NCBI RefSeq assembly: GCF_000472445.1
Contig: NZ_AXAJ01000013.1
Span: 62,001 to 126,000 of the forward strand
Length of the DNA: 64,000 nucleotides
Reading direction: 5' to 3'
Origin: Burkholderia sp. WSM2230
GTDB taxonomy: Bacteria; Pseudomonadota; Gammaproteobacteria; Burkholderiales; Burkholderiaceae
Numbering within the stretch: the stretch's first letter is position 1; every line of letters starts with the position of its first letter. The notes beneath the pieces were generated by a model that worked only from the letters and a program-made list of their open reading frames with translations, was not told the origin of the DNA and did not search any database. A program made the position numbers and the translations under genes. Of the stretch, positions 44,238 through 53,401 are shown in pieces.

Positions 44238-44798
44238 TTATTTGAGGAAGGGAAGCATGCGCGACAGCAGGCCGTCGCGGTCCAGCCACTGATGCTTGAG
44301 CGCCGCCGCCACGTGCAGCCCGACCAGCACCAGCAACGTGTAGTTCAACGCGATATGGACGCTCTTGAGCAGTTCCTTCAGATGCGGGTCCGGCGCGATC
44401 AGCCGCGGCAGCGGAATCAGCCCGAGATAGACGACCGGCACGTTCGCCGCCGAGCTATACAGATAACCGGAGACGGGAATGGCGACCATCAGCGCATACA
44501 GCAGCAGATGCACGAGATGCGCGGCGCCGCGCTGCCACGCGGGCATGCGGCGCGGCATTGCCGGCGCGCCGTGCGTGGCGCGCCACAGAATGCGCAGGAC
44601 AGCCAGCGCGAACACGGTCACGCCGATCCATTTGTGCCACGAAAAATAGCGCAGCTTGGTGGGCGTGAAGCCGGGGATGTCGGTCATCACCCAGCCGAGC
44701 GCAAAGCCGCAAACAATCAGCAATGCGATCAGCCAATGAAAGGCAATGGCGGTCCGAGTGTACGACTCCGAGCCACCGAATGAAGGATTGTGTGCCAT
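44238..44798 (-). CDS. Cytochrome b561 family protein
   Basis: A 186-residue inner-membrane dihaem cytochrome with four helices and His residues at the positions expected for haem ligation: IAFHWLIALL in helix 1, FSWHKWIGV in helix 2, and SVHIALNYT and VGLHVAAALKHQW in the last two. This fits the YceJ/CybB type, which exchanges electrons with the quinone pool. It is the first gene of the operon with two yceI genes. The ribosome binding site before the ATG is weak. Confidence 0.88.
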   Translation of the reverse strand: MAHNPSFGGSESYTRTAIAFHWLIALLIVCGFALGWVMTDIPGFTPTKLRYFSWHKWIGVTVFALAVLRILWRATHGAPAMPRRMPAWQRGAAHLVHLLLYALMVAIPVSGYLYSSAANVPVVYLGLIPLPRLIAPDPHLKELLKSVHIALNYTLLVLVGLHVAAALKHQWLDRDGLLSRMLPFLK

Positions 44799-45174
44799 GA
44801 CAGGTCAACGCTTGCTAAGAGAGGTTAACGGCGCGGCACGCCCGGCTATTCCCCCGTCGATACAAAGTTCGTCGGCAGATCGCCTGGCGTCGCAGGCTTC
44901 GAGACGCGCCAGGCCGCCATGCTACCCGAAGCGGAAAAAGCCGGCTGCGATCACGAGCAATTTACCGAAAGGCAAATCGGCGTGCAGCCGGCCGCGCTGC
45001 TGAACAATTGGGGACGGAGGCTGTCAGAACGAGTGAATGGCCGGCGCTGTGCGCCAATGCGGCACTGCAACGCCTTTTGGTACTATTGCTGCACATTTTT
45101 TTACAACCCTGCAAGATCGACCCACATCGCGACCGGCATTGCACGCTTTCTCACCTATCGTTGGCCCCTGCCGT
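44799..45174. other. Intergenic region between cytochrome b561 and the pqi operon
   Basis: Divergent promoter region for the yceI-type operon (leftward) and the pqi operon (rightward). The only recognisable element is a candidate extended minus-10 at 45078-45086. The centre (44820-45060) is plain GC-rich sequence with no frame that has a credible start. Confidence 0.5.
45078..45086 (+). promoter_or_regulatory. Candidate extended minus-10 promoter of the pqi operon
   Basis: TGG followed directly by TACTAT (45081-45086) gives a TGN-TANTAT extended minus-10. The minus-35 position is poor, as tolerated for this class. It would give a leader of about 80 bases before pqiA. Confidence 0.35.
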
Positions 45175-45954
45175 ATGGAACATGACAACCTGATCGCGTG
45201 CCATGAATGCGATACGCTGTTCCGCAAGCCACGGCTTGTCGGGCGCAGGGTCGCCCGCTGTCCGCGCTGCGGCGCGACGCTCTACAGCGGCGTGTCGCGC
45301 AAGCTCGAGGGCATCAGCGCTATGACGCTTGCCGCGCTGATCACGTTTCTGATCGCGCAGGGATTTCCCATCGTCGAACTCGAAACCAATGGCATTACCT
45401 CGCAAACCACGCTGTTCGGCGCGCTCGTCGCACTGTGGAACGAGAACATGCAGATCGTCGCCGTCATGGTGTTCTGCTCGACCATTCTGTTTCCGCTCAC
45501 CGAACTCGTCGCGCTGCTCTACGTGCTCGTGCCGCTGCGCGCAGGCTATGTGCCGGCCGGCTTTAACCGCGTATTGCGCGCGATCCAGTTTGTGCGGCCC
45601 TGGGGCATGATCGAAGTGTTCATGCTGGGCGTGCTCATCACCATCGTGAAGATGGTCAGTCTCGCGCGCGTGATTCCGGAGGCGGCGCTGTTCGCGTTCG
45701 GCGCGCTGACGCTCATGTTCGCCGTGGTCGTCACGTTCGATCCGCGCATTCTGTGGGACCTCGCCGACGAACTCGGCGCGCGCCGCCAGCGGCCCTTGCC
45801 GCGCACCTCGGCCGACAGCGCGGCGGCCGCGCTCGGCTCGCTGGCCGGCCCGCCCGCTGCGCCGCTGCCGCAACCCGACGAGGGCGCGGGCGGCCAGCCC
45901 GGCACAAGCGCCGGCACCCCGCCGGCGCCCGATCGAGGAAGGCCCGCGCAATGA
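45175..45954 (+). CDS. pqiA: PqiA/LetA-family membrane protein, first half
   Basis: A 259-residue inner-membrane protein with an N-terminal zinc-ribbon (CHECDTLFRKPRL then CPRCGATLY) and about four helices (residues 45-185), followed by a long Pro/Ala-rich tail. This is the first half of E. coli PqiA (417 aa), which is one polypeptide there and two genes here. PqiA partners with PqiB, a tunnel of MCE domains that spans the periplasm, and the lipoprotein PqiC in lipid exchange between membranes. Its stop overlaps the ATG of the second half (ATGA). Confidence 0.9.
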   Translation: MEHDNLIACHECDTLFRKPRLVGRRVARCPRCGATLYSGVSRKLEGISAMTLAALITFLIAQGFPIVELETNGITSQTTLFGALVALWNENMQIVAVMVFCSTILFPLTELVALLYVLVPLRAGYVPAGFNRVLRAIQFVRPWGMIEVFMLGVLITIVKMVSLARVIPEAALFAFGALTLMFAVVVTFDPRILWDLADELGARRQRPLPRTSADSAAAALGSLAGPPAAPLPQPDEGAGGQPGTSAGTPPAPDRGRPAQ

Positions 45955-46601
45955 AATACGTCACCGCGAAACGGGCCGGGCTGCTCGCCTGCCACGCGTG
46001 CGGGCGCGTCGAGCCGCGCATCCGCTCGGTCACGCCGCAACACTGCGGACGGTGCGGCGCGCGCCTGCATTCGCGCAATCCTGACAGCCTGATGCGCACG
46101 TGGGCGCTGCTGATCGCCGCGGCCTTGCTGTATATTCCGGCAAATTTGTTGCCGGTCATGCACACGTCGTCGCTGGTCGGTTCGGAGGACGACACCATCA
46201 TGAGCGGCGTCGTCTACTTCTGGACATCCGGCGACTGGCCGCTCGCGGTGATCGTGTTCATCGCCAGCATCATGGTGCCGATGCTCAAGCTCACCGTGCT
46301 CGCGCTGCTCACCATTACCGCGCAGCGCCGCTCGCGCTGGCGGCCGCAGCAGCGCACCACGCTGTACCGGATGGTCGAACGCATTGGCCGCTGGTCGATG
46401 CTCGACGTGTTCGTCGTCACGCTGACAGTCGCGCTGGTGCGCTTCAAGTCGCTTGCCGTGATCACGGCCGGCCCGGGCGCGATTGCGTTCGGCTCGGTGG
46501 TGATCCTGACGATGATGGCATCCATGCAATTCGATCCACGGCTCATCTGGGACGACGTGGACGGCAGTACTCAAAAACCTCAGGATCTCGAACATGACTA
46601 G
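45951..46601 (+). CDS. pqiA: PqiA/LetA-family membrane protein, second half
   Basis: A 216-residue inner-membrane protein with its own zinc-ribbon (CHACGRVEPRIR then CGRCGARLH) and four helices, including YIPANLLPVM near the first, a LetA/PqiA hallmark. It corresponds to the second half of fused PqiA. It overlaps the upstream gene by 4 bases and pqiB by 8 bases, so translation of the set is coupled. Both halves have intact Cys pairs. Confidence 0.9.
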   Translation: MKYVTAKRAGLLACHACGRVEPRIRSVTPQHCGRCGARLHSRNPDSLMRTWALLIAAALLYIPANLLPVMHTSSLVGSEDDTIMSGVVYFWTSGDWPLAVIVFIASIMVPMLKLTVLALLTITAQRRSRWRPQQRTTLYRMVERIGRWSMLDVFVVTLTVALVRFKSLAVITAGPGAIAFGSVVILTMMASMQFDPRLIWDDVDGSTQKPQDLEHD

Positions 46602-48252
46602 CCCGCAAGAACCGACGCCCGCCTCCGATGCGCCGCGCAACGATTCGAACGGACCCAGGCTACCGCCCCAACTGCCCGACCCCGACATCGAACCGCGCAG
46701 CCGCTGGCTGCCGTCGCTCGTCTGGGTGATTCCGCTGATTGCCGCGCTGATCGGCGTTGCGCTCGTCATCAAGTCGGTAACGGAAAAAGGCCCGACCATC
46801 AGCATCAGTTTCATCAGCGCGGAAGGGCTCGAGCCCGGCAAGACAAAGGTCAAGTACAAGGACGTCGACGTGGGCGCCGTCAAGTCCATCAAGTTGTCGA
46901 AAGACCTGTCGCACGTGCTCGTGCAAGTGCAGTTGACGAAGGAAGGCGAAGACTTCGCGGTCAAGGATTCGCGCTTCTGGGTCGTGCGGCCGCGCGTGGG
47001 CGCGAGCGGCGTGTCGGGTCTCACCACGCTGCTGTCGGGCGCCTATATCGGCGCTGACGCCGGCCATTCGCCGGACAGCGAGAAGGACTTCGTCGGGCTC
47101 GAGACGCCGCCGCCGGTAACCGGCGACCAGAAGGGCCACCAGTTCATCCTGCACGGCGATTCGCTCGGCTCGATCGACATCGGCTCGCCGATTTTTTATC
47201 GCCGCGTGCAGGTCGGCCAGGTGGTCGGTTTCTCGCTCGATAAGGACGGCACCGGCGTGACCATGCAGGTGTTCGTGTCCGCGCCGTTCGACCAGTACGT
47301 CGGCACGAATTCGCGCTGGTGGCATGCAAGCGGCGTGGATTTGCGGCTCGATTCCAGCGGCTTCAAGCTGAACACCCAATCGCTCGCGACGGTGATCGTC
47401 GGCGGTCTGTCGTTCCAGTCGCCGCCGGGACAGGGCGTGGGCGCGCAGGCGCCGAACAACATGACGTTCCGGCTGGGTTCCGACGAAGCCGACGCGATGC
47501 GCGAACCGGACGGCGTGCCGTTGCGCGTCGTGATGAACTTCAACCAGTCGCTGCGCGGCCTGTCGGTCGGCGCGCCGGTCGATTTCCGCGGCATCGTGCT
47601 CGGCCAGGTGACAAACATCGGCATCGACTACGATCCGAAGACGCGCAGCTTCACGATGCCGGTGACCATGAACGTTTATCCCGACCGCCTTGGCAGACGC
47701 TTCCGCGAAACCGCGCCCGCGCCGGGCAGCCTTGCCGGGCAGAACATGCTGCAACAACTGGTCAAGCACGGTCTGCGCGGCCAGTTGCGCACCGGCAATC
47801 TGATCACGAGCCAGTTGTACGTGGCGCTGGACATCTTCCCGAAGGCGCCTCCCGCTACCGTCGACGTTGCCAGCGATCCGCTCGAATTGCCGACCATTCC
47901 GAACACGCTCGACGAACTGCAGTTGCAGGTCGCCGACATCGCGAAGAAGCTCGACAAGGTGCCGTTCGACCAGATCGGCAACAACCTGAACAGCGCGCTG
48001 AAGAACGCCGACCAGCTGTTCAAGCGGCTGGATTCGGAAGTCGTGCCGCAGGCCCGCGACACGCTCGCCGCCGCGAAGCAGACCTTCTTCTCGGCCGAGG
48101 CGACCCTGCAGCAGGACTCGCCGTTGCAGTCGGACGTGCATCAGGCGTTGCAGGAATTGACGCGCACGCTGCAGTCGCTCAATGCGCTGTCCGATTATCT
48201 GGAGCGCCACCCGGAATCGTTGTTGCGCGGTAAAGCAGGAGATAAGCCATGA
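46594..48252 (+). CDS. pqiB: PqiB, MCE-domain lipid transport protein
   Basis: A 552-residue protein with an N-terminal membrane anchor (LVWVIPLIAALIGVALVI, about residues 45-62) and three tandem MCE domains (about 65-155, 175-285 and 305-430, each marked by a GLEPGKTKVKYKDVDVG-type start), then a helical C-terminus. E. coli PqiB (546 aa) forms a hexameric needle-like tunnel across the periplasm. It lies between pqiA genes and pqiC with overlapping starts, forming one operon. Confidence 0.95.
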   Translation: MTSPQEPTPASDAPRNDSNGPRLPPQLPDPDIEPRSRWLPSLVWVIPLIAALIGVALVIKSVTEKGPTISISFISAEGLEPGKTKVKYKDVDVGAVKSIKLSKDLSHVLVQVQLTKEGEDFAVKDSRFWVVRPRVGASGVSGLTTLLSGAYIGADAGHSPDSEKDFVGLETPPPVTGDQKGHQFILHGDSLGSIDIGSPIFYRRVQVGQVVGFSLDKDGTGVTMQVFVSAPFDQYVGTNSRWWHASGVDLRLDSSGFKLNTQSLATVIVGGLSFQSPPGQGVGAQAPNNMTFRLGSDEADAMREPDGVPLRVVMNFNQSLRGLSVGAPVDFRGIVLGQVTNIGIDYDPKTRSFTMPVTMNVYPDRLGRRFRETAPAPGSLAGQNMLQQLVKHGLRGQLRTGNLITSQLYVALDIFPKAPPATVDVASDPLELPTIPNTLDELQLQVADIAKKLDKVPFDQIGNNLNSALKNADQLFKRLDSEVVPQARDTLAAAKQTFFSAEATLQQDSPLQSDVHQALQELTRTLQSLNALSDYLERHPESLLRGKAGDKP

Positions 48253-49037
48253 TGTTCCCTCGACTCCTCAGCCGGCCGCGCACGCGCGCGCGCGGCGCTC
48301 TTGGTGGCGGCGCGCTCGCCGCTGCGCTTGCGCTCGCGGCGTGCGCGTCGCCGACGAGCCGCTTCTACACATTGGGTGACGTGAGCGGTCCTGCAACGGC
48401 AGCCGCAGCCGCGTCGGGCGTACGGACCTCCGCGGCCACGTCGCCTGCCTGGCTCATTGAAGTCGCGCCGATCGACGTGCCGCCGCAAGTCGCGAAGACC
48501 CAACTGGTCGTGCAAAGCGGACCGACGCAAGTGAAGGTGCTGGAGCAGGAGCGCTGGGCGTCGTTGCCCGGCGATGAATTGCGCCGGGCGCTGTCGACGA
48601 GTCTCACGCAGCAGCTCAATACGATCGACGTGTACGGCACCGCTTATTCCGATACGACGCCGGTGTATCGCGTGAGCATGAATGTGCAGCGGTTTGAATC
48701 GTGGCCCGGCTCGCATGCGCTGATCGATGCGGTGTGGAGCGTGAGGGCGGTGCGCAACACGGCTGTGATGACTTGCAGGAGTGTTGTCAGCGAGTCTGTC
48801 GGCAGTGGGTATGACTCGCTTGTCGATGGACATCGGCGGGCTTTGCAGCGGATTTCGGCGCAGGTGGCGGCGGCGGTGCAGGCAATGGCGGCGGCTTCTC
48901 CTGCGGCTTCGGCTACTGCGGCTTCGGCTACTGCGGCTTCCGCTCCTTCCGCGTCGCAAGGCGGCAAGCGGGTCGTTCGTGCGGCGGTGCCGGCTTGTCC
49001 GGCGGACATGTCGGCGGGATCGGTGGCTGCCGGGTAG
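48249..49037 (+). CDS. pqiC: PqiC/YmbA-type outer-membrane lipoprotein
   Basis: A 262-residue lipoprotein: basic N-terminus, hydrophobic segment and a lipobox LAAC with Cys32, then SPTSRFYTLGD as expected for the DUF330/PqiC family. It docks the PqiB tunnel at the outer membrane. The C-terminal 50 residues are a low-complexity Ser/Ala repeat (two ATASA-type units at about 48905-48945) absent from E. coli PqiC (187 aa). Its ATG overlaps the pqiB stop. Third-position usage near the 3' end is less GC-biased than in the rest of the operon. Confidence 0.9.
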   Translation: MMFPRLLSRPRTRARGALGGGALAAALALAACASPTSRFYTLGDVSGPATAAAAASGVRTSAATSPAWLIEVAPIDVPPQVAKTQLVVQSGPTQVKVLEQERWASLPGDELRRALSTSLTQQLNTIDVYGTAYSDTTPVYRVSMNVQRFESWPGSHALIDAVWSVRAVRNTAVMTCRSVVSESVGSGYDSLVDGHRRALQRISAQVAAAVQAMAAASPAASATAASATAASAPSASQGGKRVVRAAVPACPADMSAGSVAAG

Positions 49038-49163
49038 GGCTTTCCCTCGCGGCGGTTTTTCGGTTCTCGAACAAAAAACGGCCTGCCCTCCGCATGCAAA
49101 AAGCCGCTCGCCGCGACCGCGTACAATACGCCCTTACCCACCGCCCACCGGCTCGCCCCACCC

Positions 49164-50453
49164 ATGTCCTTTGATTTCTTCCTCCCCTGCCCGCGCGGCC
49201 TTGAAGCCTCGCTCGCGTCCGAACTCGCCGAAATCGCCGCAAAGCATCTGCCTGGCGCGCCCTTCGCGTCCGGCTCGCAAGTGCCGGGCGGCGTGCATTT
49301 CCGCGGCGGCTGGGCAGCCGGCATGGCGGCTAATCTGCACTCGCGCATCGCGAGCCGCGTGCTGCTGAAAATCGCGCATCGTCCGTATCGCAGCGAGCAG
49401 GACATCTACGCGCTCGCCGTCGAGCAACGTTGGGAGCAGTGGTTCTCGGCAAACGAAACGCTGCGCGTGGACGTCACCGCGATCAAGTCGCCGCTGCGCA
49501 GCCTCGAATTCACCACGCTGCGCGTGAAGGACGCGATCTGCGACCGTCTGCGCGAAGTGAGCGGCGCGCGTCCGAGCATCGACACCGGCATGCCCGATGT
49601 CCGTGTGTTCGCGTTTCTAACCGCGACCGACTGCACGCTTTATCTCGACACTTCCGGCGACCCGCTCTTCAAGCGCGGCTGGCGCCTCGACAAGGGCGCG
49701 GCGCCGCTGCGCGAAAATCTCGCGGCCGGCATTCTGCGTCTGACCGGCTGGAGCGCCGGCACGCCGCTGTACGATCCTATGTGCGGCAGCGGCACATTCC
49801 TCGCCGAAGCCGCGCAAGTCGCGCTGAACATTGCGCCCGGCGCCGAGCGACGCTTCGGCTTCGAAAAGCTCAAGCAGTACGACAGCAAAACCTGGCAAAC
49901 ACTGAAGGCCGCCGCGCTCGAGGCCAAACACGCCGCCCGCAGCTCGCGCGCCGATCTGCAGATTTTCGGCAGCGACATTTCCGGCGACATGCTGGACAAG
50001 GCGCGCGCCAACTTCAATCGCGCGGGCTTGCCGTCCATTCCGCTCAAACAGGTCGACGCCCGCGGCATGACGCCGCCCAGTTCCGAGCCGGGCATTCTGG
50101 TGGCGAATCCGCCGTACGGCGAGCGGATCGAAGTTCGCGGGCGCAACGCGCGCGGCGAAATTCGCGAGGGACGCAATCGCGACAATCGCGAGGACGACAG
50201 CTTTCGCCGCGCCCAGGAAGAAACGCCCGACAGCGAGTTTTTCCAGTCGCTCGGCGACGCGCTCAAGCAGCGCTTCACGGGCTGGCACGCGTTCATACTC
50301 ACGTCGGATCGCAAGCTGCCGGGCCAGCTGCGCCTGCGCGAATCGACCAAAACGCCGCTCTTTAACGGCGCGCTCGAATGCCGGCTGTTCCGCTTCGATC
50401 TGATCGCGGGCAGCGTACGGCAGCGGCCACAGGGTGAGACCCCGGCGGGTTGA
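49164..50453 (+). CDS. THUMP-domain RNA methyltransferase, RlmL-like
   Basis: A 429-residue protein with an N-terminal ferredoxin-like and THUMP RNA-binding region (residues 1-160) and a class I SAM-dependent methyltransferase domain (YDPMCGSGTFLAEAA for cofactor binding, LVANPPYGERI as the catalytic motif of N2-guanine methyltransferases). It resembles the N-terminal half of E. coli RlmL, which methylates G2445 of 23S rRNA; the C-terminal RlmK half is missing, as in related beta-proteobacteria. The likely product is m2G in 23S rRNA. A highly charged insertion (about residues 325-355) follows the NPPY motif. Confidence 0.88.
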   Translation: MSFDFFLPCPRGLEASLASELAEIAAKHLPGAPFASGSQVPGGVHFRGGWAAGMAANLHSRIASRVLLKIAHRPYRSEQDIYALAVEQRWEQWFSANETLRVDVTAIKSPLRSLEFTTLRVKDAICDRLREVSGARPSIDTGMPDVRVFAFLTATDCTLYLDTSGDPLFKRGWRLDKGAAPLRENLAAGILRLTGWSAGTPLYDPMCGSGTFLAEAAQVALNIAPGAERRFGFEKLKQYDSKTWQTLKAAALEAKHAARSSRADLQIFGSDISGDMLDKARANFNRAGLPSIPLKQVDARGMTPPSSEPGILVANPPYGERIEVRGRNARGEIREGRNRDNREDDSFRRAQEETPDSEFFQSLGDALKQRFTGWHAFILTSDRKLPGQLRLRESTKTPLFNGALECRLFRFDLIAGSVRQRPQGETPAG

Positions 50454-50696
50454 TCTCGCGCGGACGCGGGCCGTGCGGCCATGTTTGGCCGGTGCGCTCG
50501 CGTGTCGCGTGTCGCATGTCGCGCCTGGCATGCCGAAACCGCGGACCCCGTCCCGCAGTTTTTTTCGCCGGGATCCGCGCCGCCTGTCGCTCGGCTCCAC
50601 CCTACTGACACCACGCTGTCAGCAGCCCCCCCGCACACTCCTCCTCACGCCATCCGGCAATTCATCCGGCTTATCCGCCGTCCACAGGAGAGTGTC

Positions 50697-51080
50697 ATGT
50701 CCGCATCGTCCAAAGTTGTTGCATGGTTCGAAATCCCTGCCGTCAATTTCGATCGCGCCGTCCGCTTCTATGAAGCCGCGCTCGACGTCAAACTGAATCG
50801 CCAGGACATAGGCGGCCAGCCGATTGCCGTGTTCGGCTACGAAGAACCGGCAACCGGCGGTGCGATCGTCCACAGCCCGTCGATGACCCCGAACGGCGAC
50901 GGCGTGCTCGTCTACCTGAACGCGCAGCCGACCGTGGACGCCGCGCTCGCCCGCATCGAAGAAGCCGGCGGCAAGACCGACGGGCCGGTCATCAAGCTGC
51001 CGCAAGACATCGGCTATATCGCGTTTTTCATCGACAGCGAAGGCAACCGCCTCGGCCTGCACTCGCGGACCAACGGCTAA
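50697..51080 (+). CDS. VOC family protein (glyoxalase/bleomycin-resistance fold)
   Basis: A 127-residue protein of one vicinal-oxygen-chelate domain: it begins VVAWFEIPAVNFDRAVRFYEAAL and ends IAFFIDSEGNRLGLHS, the typical betaalpha repeats. Members range from dioxygenases and isomerases to antibiotic binders, so the function is open; the small size and lack of neighbours in one pathway give no more. The ATG has an AGGAG ribosome binding site and is followed after 137 bases by a WYL-type regulator on the same strand. Confidence 0.85.
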   Translation: MSASSKVVAWFEIPAVNFDRAVRFYEAALDVKLNRQDIGGQPIAVFGYEEPATGGAIVHSPSMTPNGDGVLVYLNAQPTVDAALARIEEAGGKTDGPVIKLPQDIGYIAFFIDSEGNRLGLHSRTNG

Positions 51081-51217
51081 GCGTGAAGCGGGCATCGCGC
51101 GAGCAGTGCGGCGCGCGAGAGAGACTCATGCGCCCGCCGCCCGAACGCTGACCGGAGCGCGGCATGGGGCGCTATCATCGCGGGACTGTCCCTGTCCTTT
51201 TCTACAAGACGCCCACG

Positions 51218-51904
51218 ATGACGCGCCGCGCCGACCGCCTGTTCCAGATCGCCGAACTGCTGCGCGGCCGGCGCCTGACCACCGCGCAACAACTCGCCGA
51301 CTGGCTCAACATCTCACTGCGCACCGTTTATCGCGACGTGCGCGATCTGCAGTTATCGGGCGTGCCGATCGAGGGTGAGGCCGGCATCGGCTACCGGCTG
51401 AGCCGTGCGGCGAGCCTGCCGCCGCTCACCTTCACCGCCGACGAACTCGCCGCGCTCGCCGCCGGCGCCCGCATGCTCGAATCGTGGGGCGGCGCCGGCT
51501 TTGCGGCCGGCGCGCGCGGCGCGCTCGCCAAGATCGCCTCGGCGATGCCCGCGGACAAACGCGCATCGCTCGAAAGGCTCGCGATCTTCGCGCCGTCGTT
51601 TCACATCAGAAGCGATTTTTCGACGCAGCTCGACACGCTGCATCGCGCGATCGACACGCGGCATGTAGTGAGCTTTGCGTACACGGATGCCAACGGCGCG
51701 GCGACCGAGCGGCGCGTGTGGCCGCTGGCACTCGCTTATTGGGGCGCGCGTTGGACGCTCGGCGCGTGGTGTGAACTGCGCAGCGACTTCCGCAATTTCG
51801 GACTCGAAAAAATTCAGCAGCTGGAAGTGCGCGAGCAGTATCCGGATCAGGAAGGCCGGCGGCTCGCGGACCTGTTGCGGCACGTGAACGCCAAGCCCAA
51901 GTGA
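51218..51904 (+). CDS. YafY/WYL-type helix-turn-helix regulator
   Basis: A 228-residue regulator with an N-terminal winged helix (RLFQIAELLRGRRLTTAQQLADWLNISLRTVYRDVRDL, seen here in parts) and a WYL-like C-terminal sensing domain (VSFAYTDANGAATERRVWPLALAYWGARWTLGAW). In many beta-proteobacteria this type lies next to a VOC gene, as here, and may regulate it; ligand unknown. I chose the start MTRRADRLFQ at 51218. It converges on pntB. Confidence 0.85.
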   Translation: MTRRADRLFQIAELLRGRRLTTAQQLADWLNISLRTVYRDVRDLQLSGVPIEGEAGIGYRLSRAASLPPLTFTADELAALAAGARMLESWGGAGFAAGARGALAKIASAMPADKRASLERLAIFAPSFHIRSDFSTQLDTLHRAIDTRHVVSFAYTDANGAATERRVWPLALAYWGARWTLGAWCELRSDFRNFGLEKIQQLEVREQYPDQEGRRLADLLRHVNAKPK

Positions 51905-51946
51905 AGACCGCGCGGCGCGCTCGCGCGCCACGCGATGTCATTTGCC

Positions 51947-53401
51947 TTATTCGACCGACTTCACCATGTCCTCGATCACCTTCTTCGCGTCGCCGAACAC
52001 CATCATCGTCTTGTCCATGTAGAAGAGATCGTTGTCCAGACCCGCGTAGCCCGCCGCCATTGAGCGCTTGTTGACGATCACCGTGCGCGCCTTGTACGCC
52101 TCGATGATCGGCATGCCGGCAATCGGCGACTTCGGATCGTTCTTCGCGGCCGGATTGACCACGTCGTTCGCGCCGAGCACCAGCACTACATCGACCTGAC
52201 CGAATTCGCCGTTGATGTCCTCCATCTCGAACACCATGTCGTACGGCACCTCGGCCTCGGCGAGCAACACGTTCATGTGGCCCGGCATGCGTCCGGCCAC
52301 CGGGTGAATCGCGTACTTCACCTCGATACCCTTCTCGACGAGCTTGTCGGTCAGCTCCTTCAGCGCATGCTGCGCGCGCGCCACGGCAAGGCCGTAGCCC
52401 GGCACGATCACGACCGTCTCAGCGTTGCCGAGCATGAACGAAGCGTCGTCCGCCGAACCGGATTTCACCGGACGCTGCTCGGCCGCGCCGCCCGCGGCCG
52501 CCGCGCCCGGCTCGTTGCCGAAGCCGCCGAGAATCACGTTGAAGAAAGAGCGGTTCATCGCCCGGCACATGATGTACGACAGAATCGCGCCCGACGAACC
52601 CACAAGCGACCCCGCGATGATCAGCATCGGATTGTTCAGCGAGAAGCCGATGCCCGCCGCCGCCCAGCCCGAGTACGAATTGAGCATGGAGACGACCACC
52701 GGCATGTCCGCGCCGCCAATCGGAATGATGATCAGCACGCCAAGCACGAACGCGATTGCCGTCATGATGATGAACGGCAGCCACGACTGCGTGAAAAAGA
52801 AGATGACGCCGAAGCATAGCATCGCGACGGCAAGCATCAGGTTGATCAGATGCTGGCCTGCGTAGACAACCGGCGCGCCCTGGAAAAGCCGGAACTTGTA
52901 CTTGCCCGAGAGCTTGCCGAACGCGATCACCGAACCGCTAAAAGTAATTGCGCCGACGAACGTGCCGATAAAGAGCTCCACGCGATTGCCGTAAGGCAAA
53001 AAGCCCGGCACCGGATTCTCCGGATCGATCAGGCCAAATGCCGCCGGCTCCGACACCACCGCGTACGCGATGCAGACGGCAGCAAGACCGATCAGCGAGT
53101 GCATGGCCGCAACAAGCTCCGGCATCTTCGTCATCTCGACGCGCGCGGCGACAAACGCGCCGATCGCCCCGCCGACAATCAGCGCGACCAGCAGCAGACC
53201 GAGCCCGAGCGCGAGATTCGAACCGAGCGTGTTCGCCTGTTTCGCGATCAGCGCGATGGTCGTGAGAATCGCAATCGCCATCCCGACCATGCCGAACGTG
53301 TTGCCGATGCGCGCGGTCTTCGGATTCGACAGCCCTTTGAGCGCCTGAATGAAGCAGACCGACGCGACCAGATAAAGCAGCGTGACGACGTTCAGGCTCA
53401 T
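51947..53401 (-). CDS. pntB: NAD(P) transhydrogenase subunit beta
   Basis: Beta subunit of the proton-pumping transhydrogenase that couples proton entry to NADPH formation. The 484-residue protein has about nine helices and a C-terminal NADP-binding domain (VIVPGYGLAVARAQHAL, with GYGLAVA as family core, later VVNPAAKNDP and GYAGLDNDLF). Length fits PntB (462 aa in E. coli). The ATG overlaps the stop of pntAB. The three genes pntAA, pntAB and pntB are the split arrangement found in alpha- and many beta-proteobacteria. Confidence 0.95.
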   Translation of the reverse strand: MSLNVVTLLYLVASVCFIQALKGLSNPKTARIGNTFGMVGMAIAILTTIALIAKQANTLGSNLALGLGLLLVALIVGGAIGAFVAARVEMTKMPELVAAMHSLIGLAAVCIAYAVVSEPAAFGLIDPENPVPGFLPYGNRVELFIGTFVGAITFSGSVIAFGKLSGKYKFRLFQGAPVVYAGQHLINLMLAVAMLCFGVIFFFTQSWLPFIIMTAIAFVLGVLIIIPIGGADMPVVVSMLNSYSGWAAAGIGFSLNNPMLIIAGSLVGSSGAILSYIMCRAMNRSFFNVILGGFGNEPGAAAAGGAAEQRPVKSGSADDASFMLGNAETVVIVPGYGLAVARAQHALKELTDKLVEKGIEVKYAIHPVAGRMPGHMNVLLAEAEVPYDMVFEMEDINGEFGQVDVVLVLGANDVVNPAAKNDPKSPIAGMPIIEAYKARTVIVNKRSMAAGYAGLDNDLFYMDKTMMVFGDAKKVIEDMVKSVE

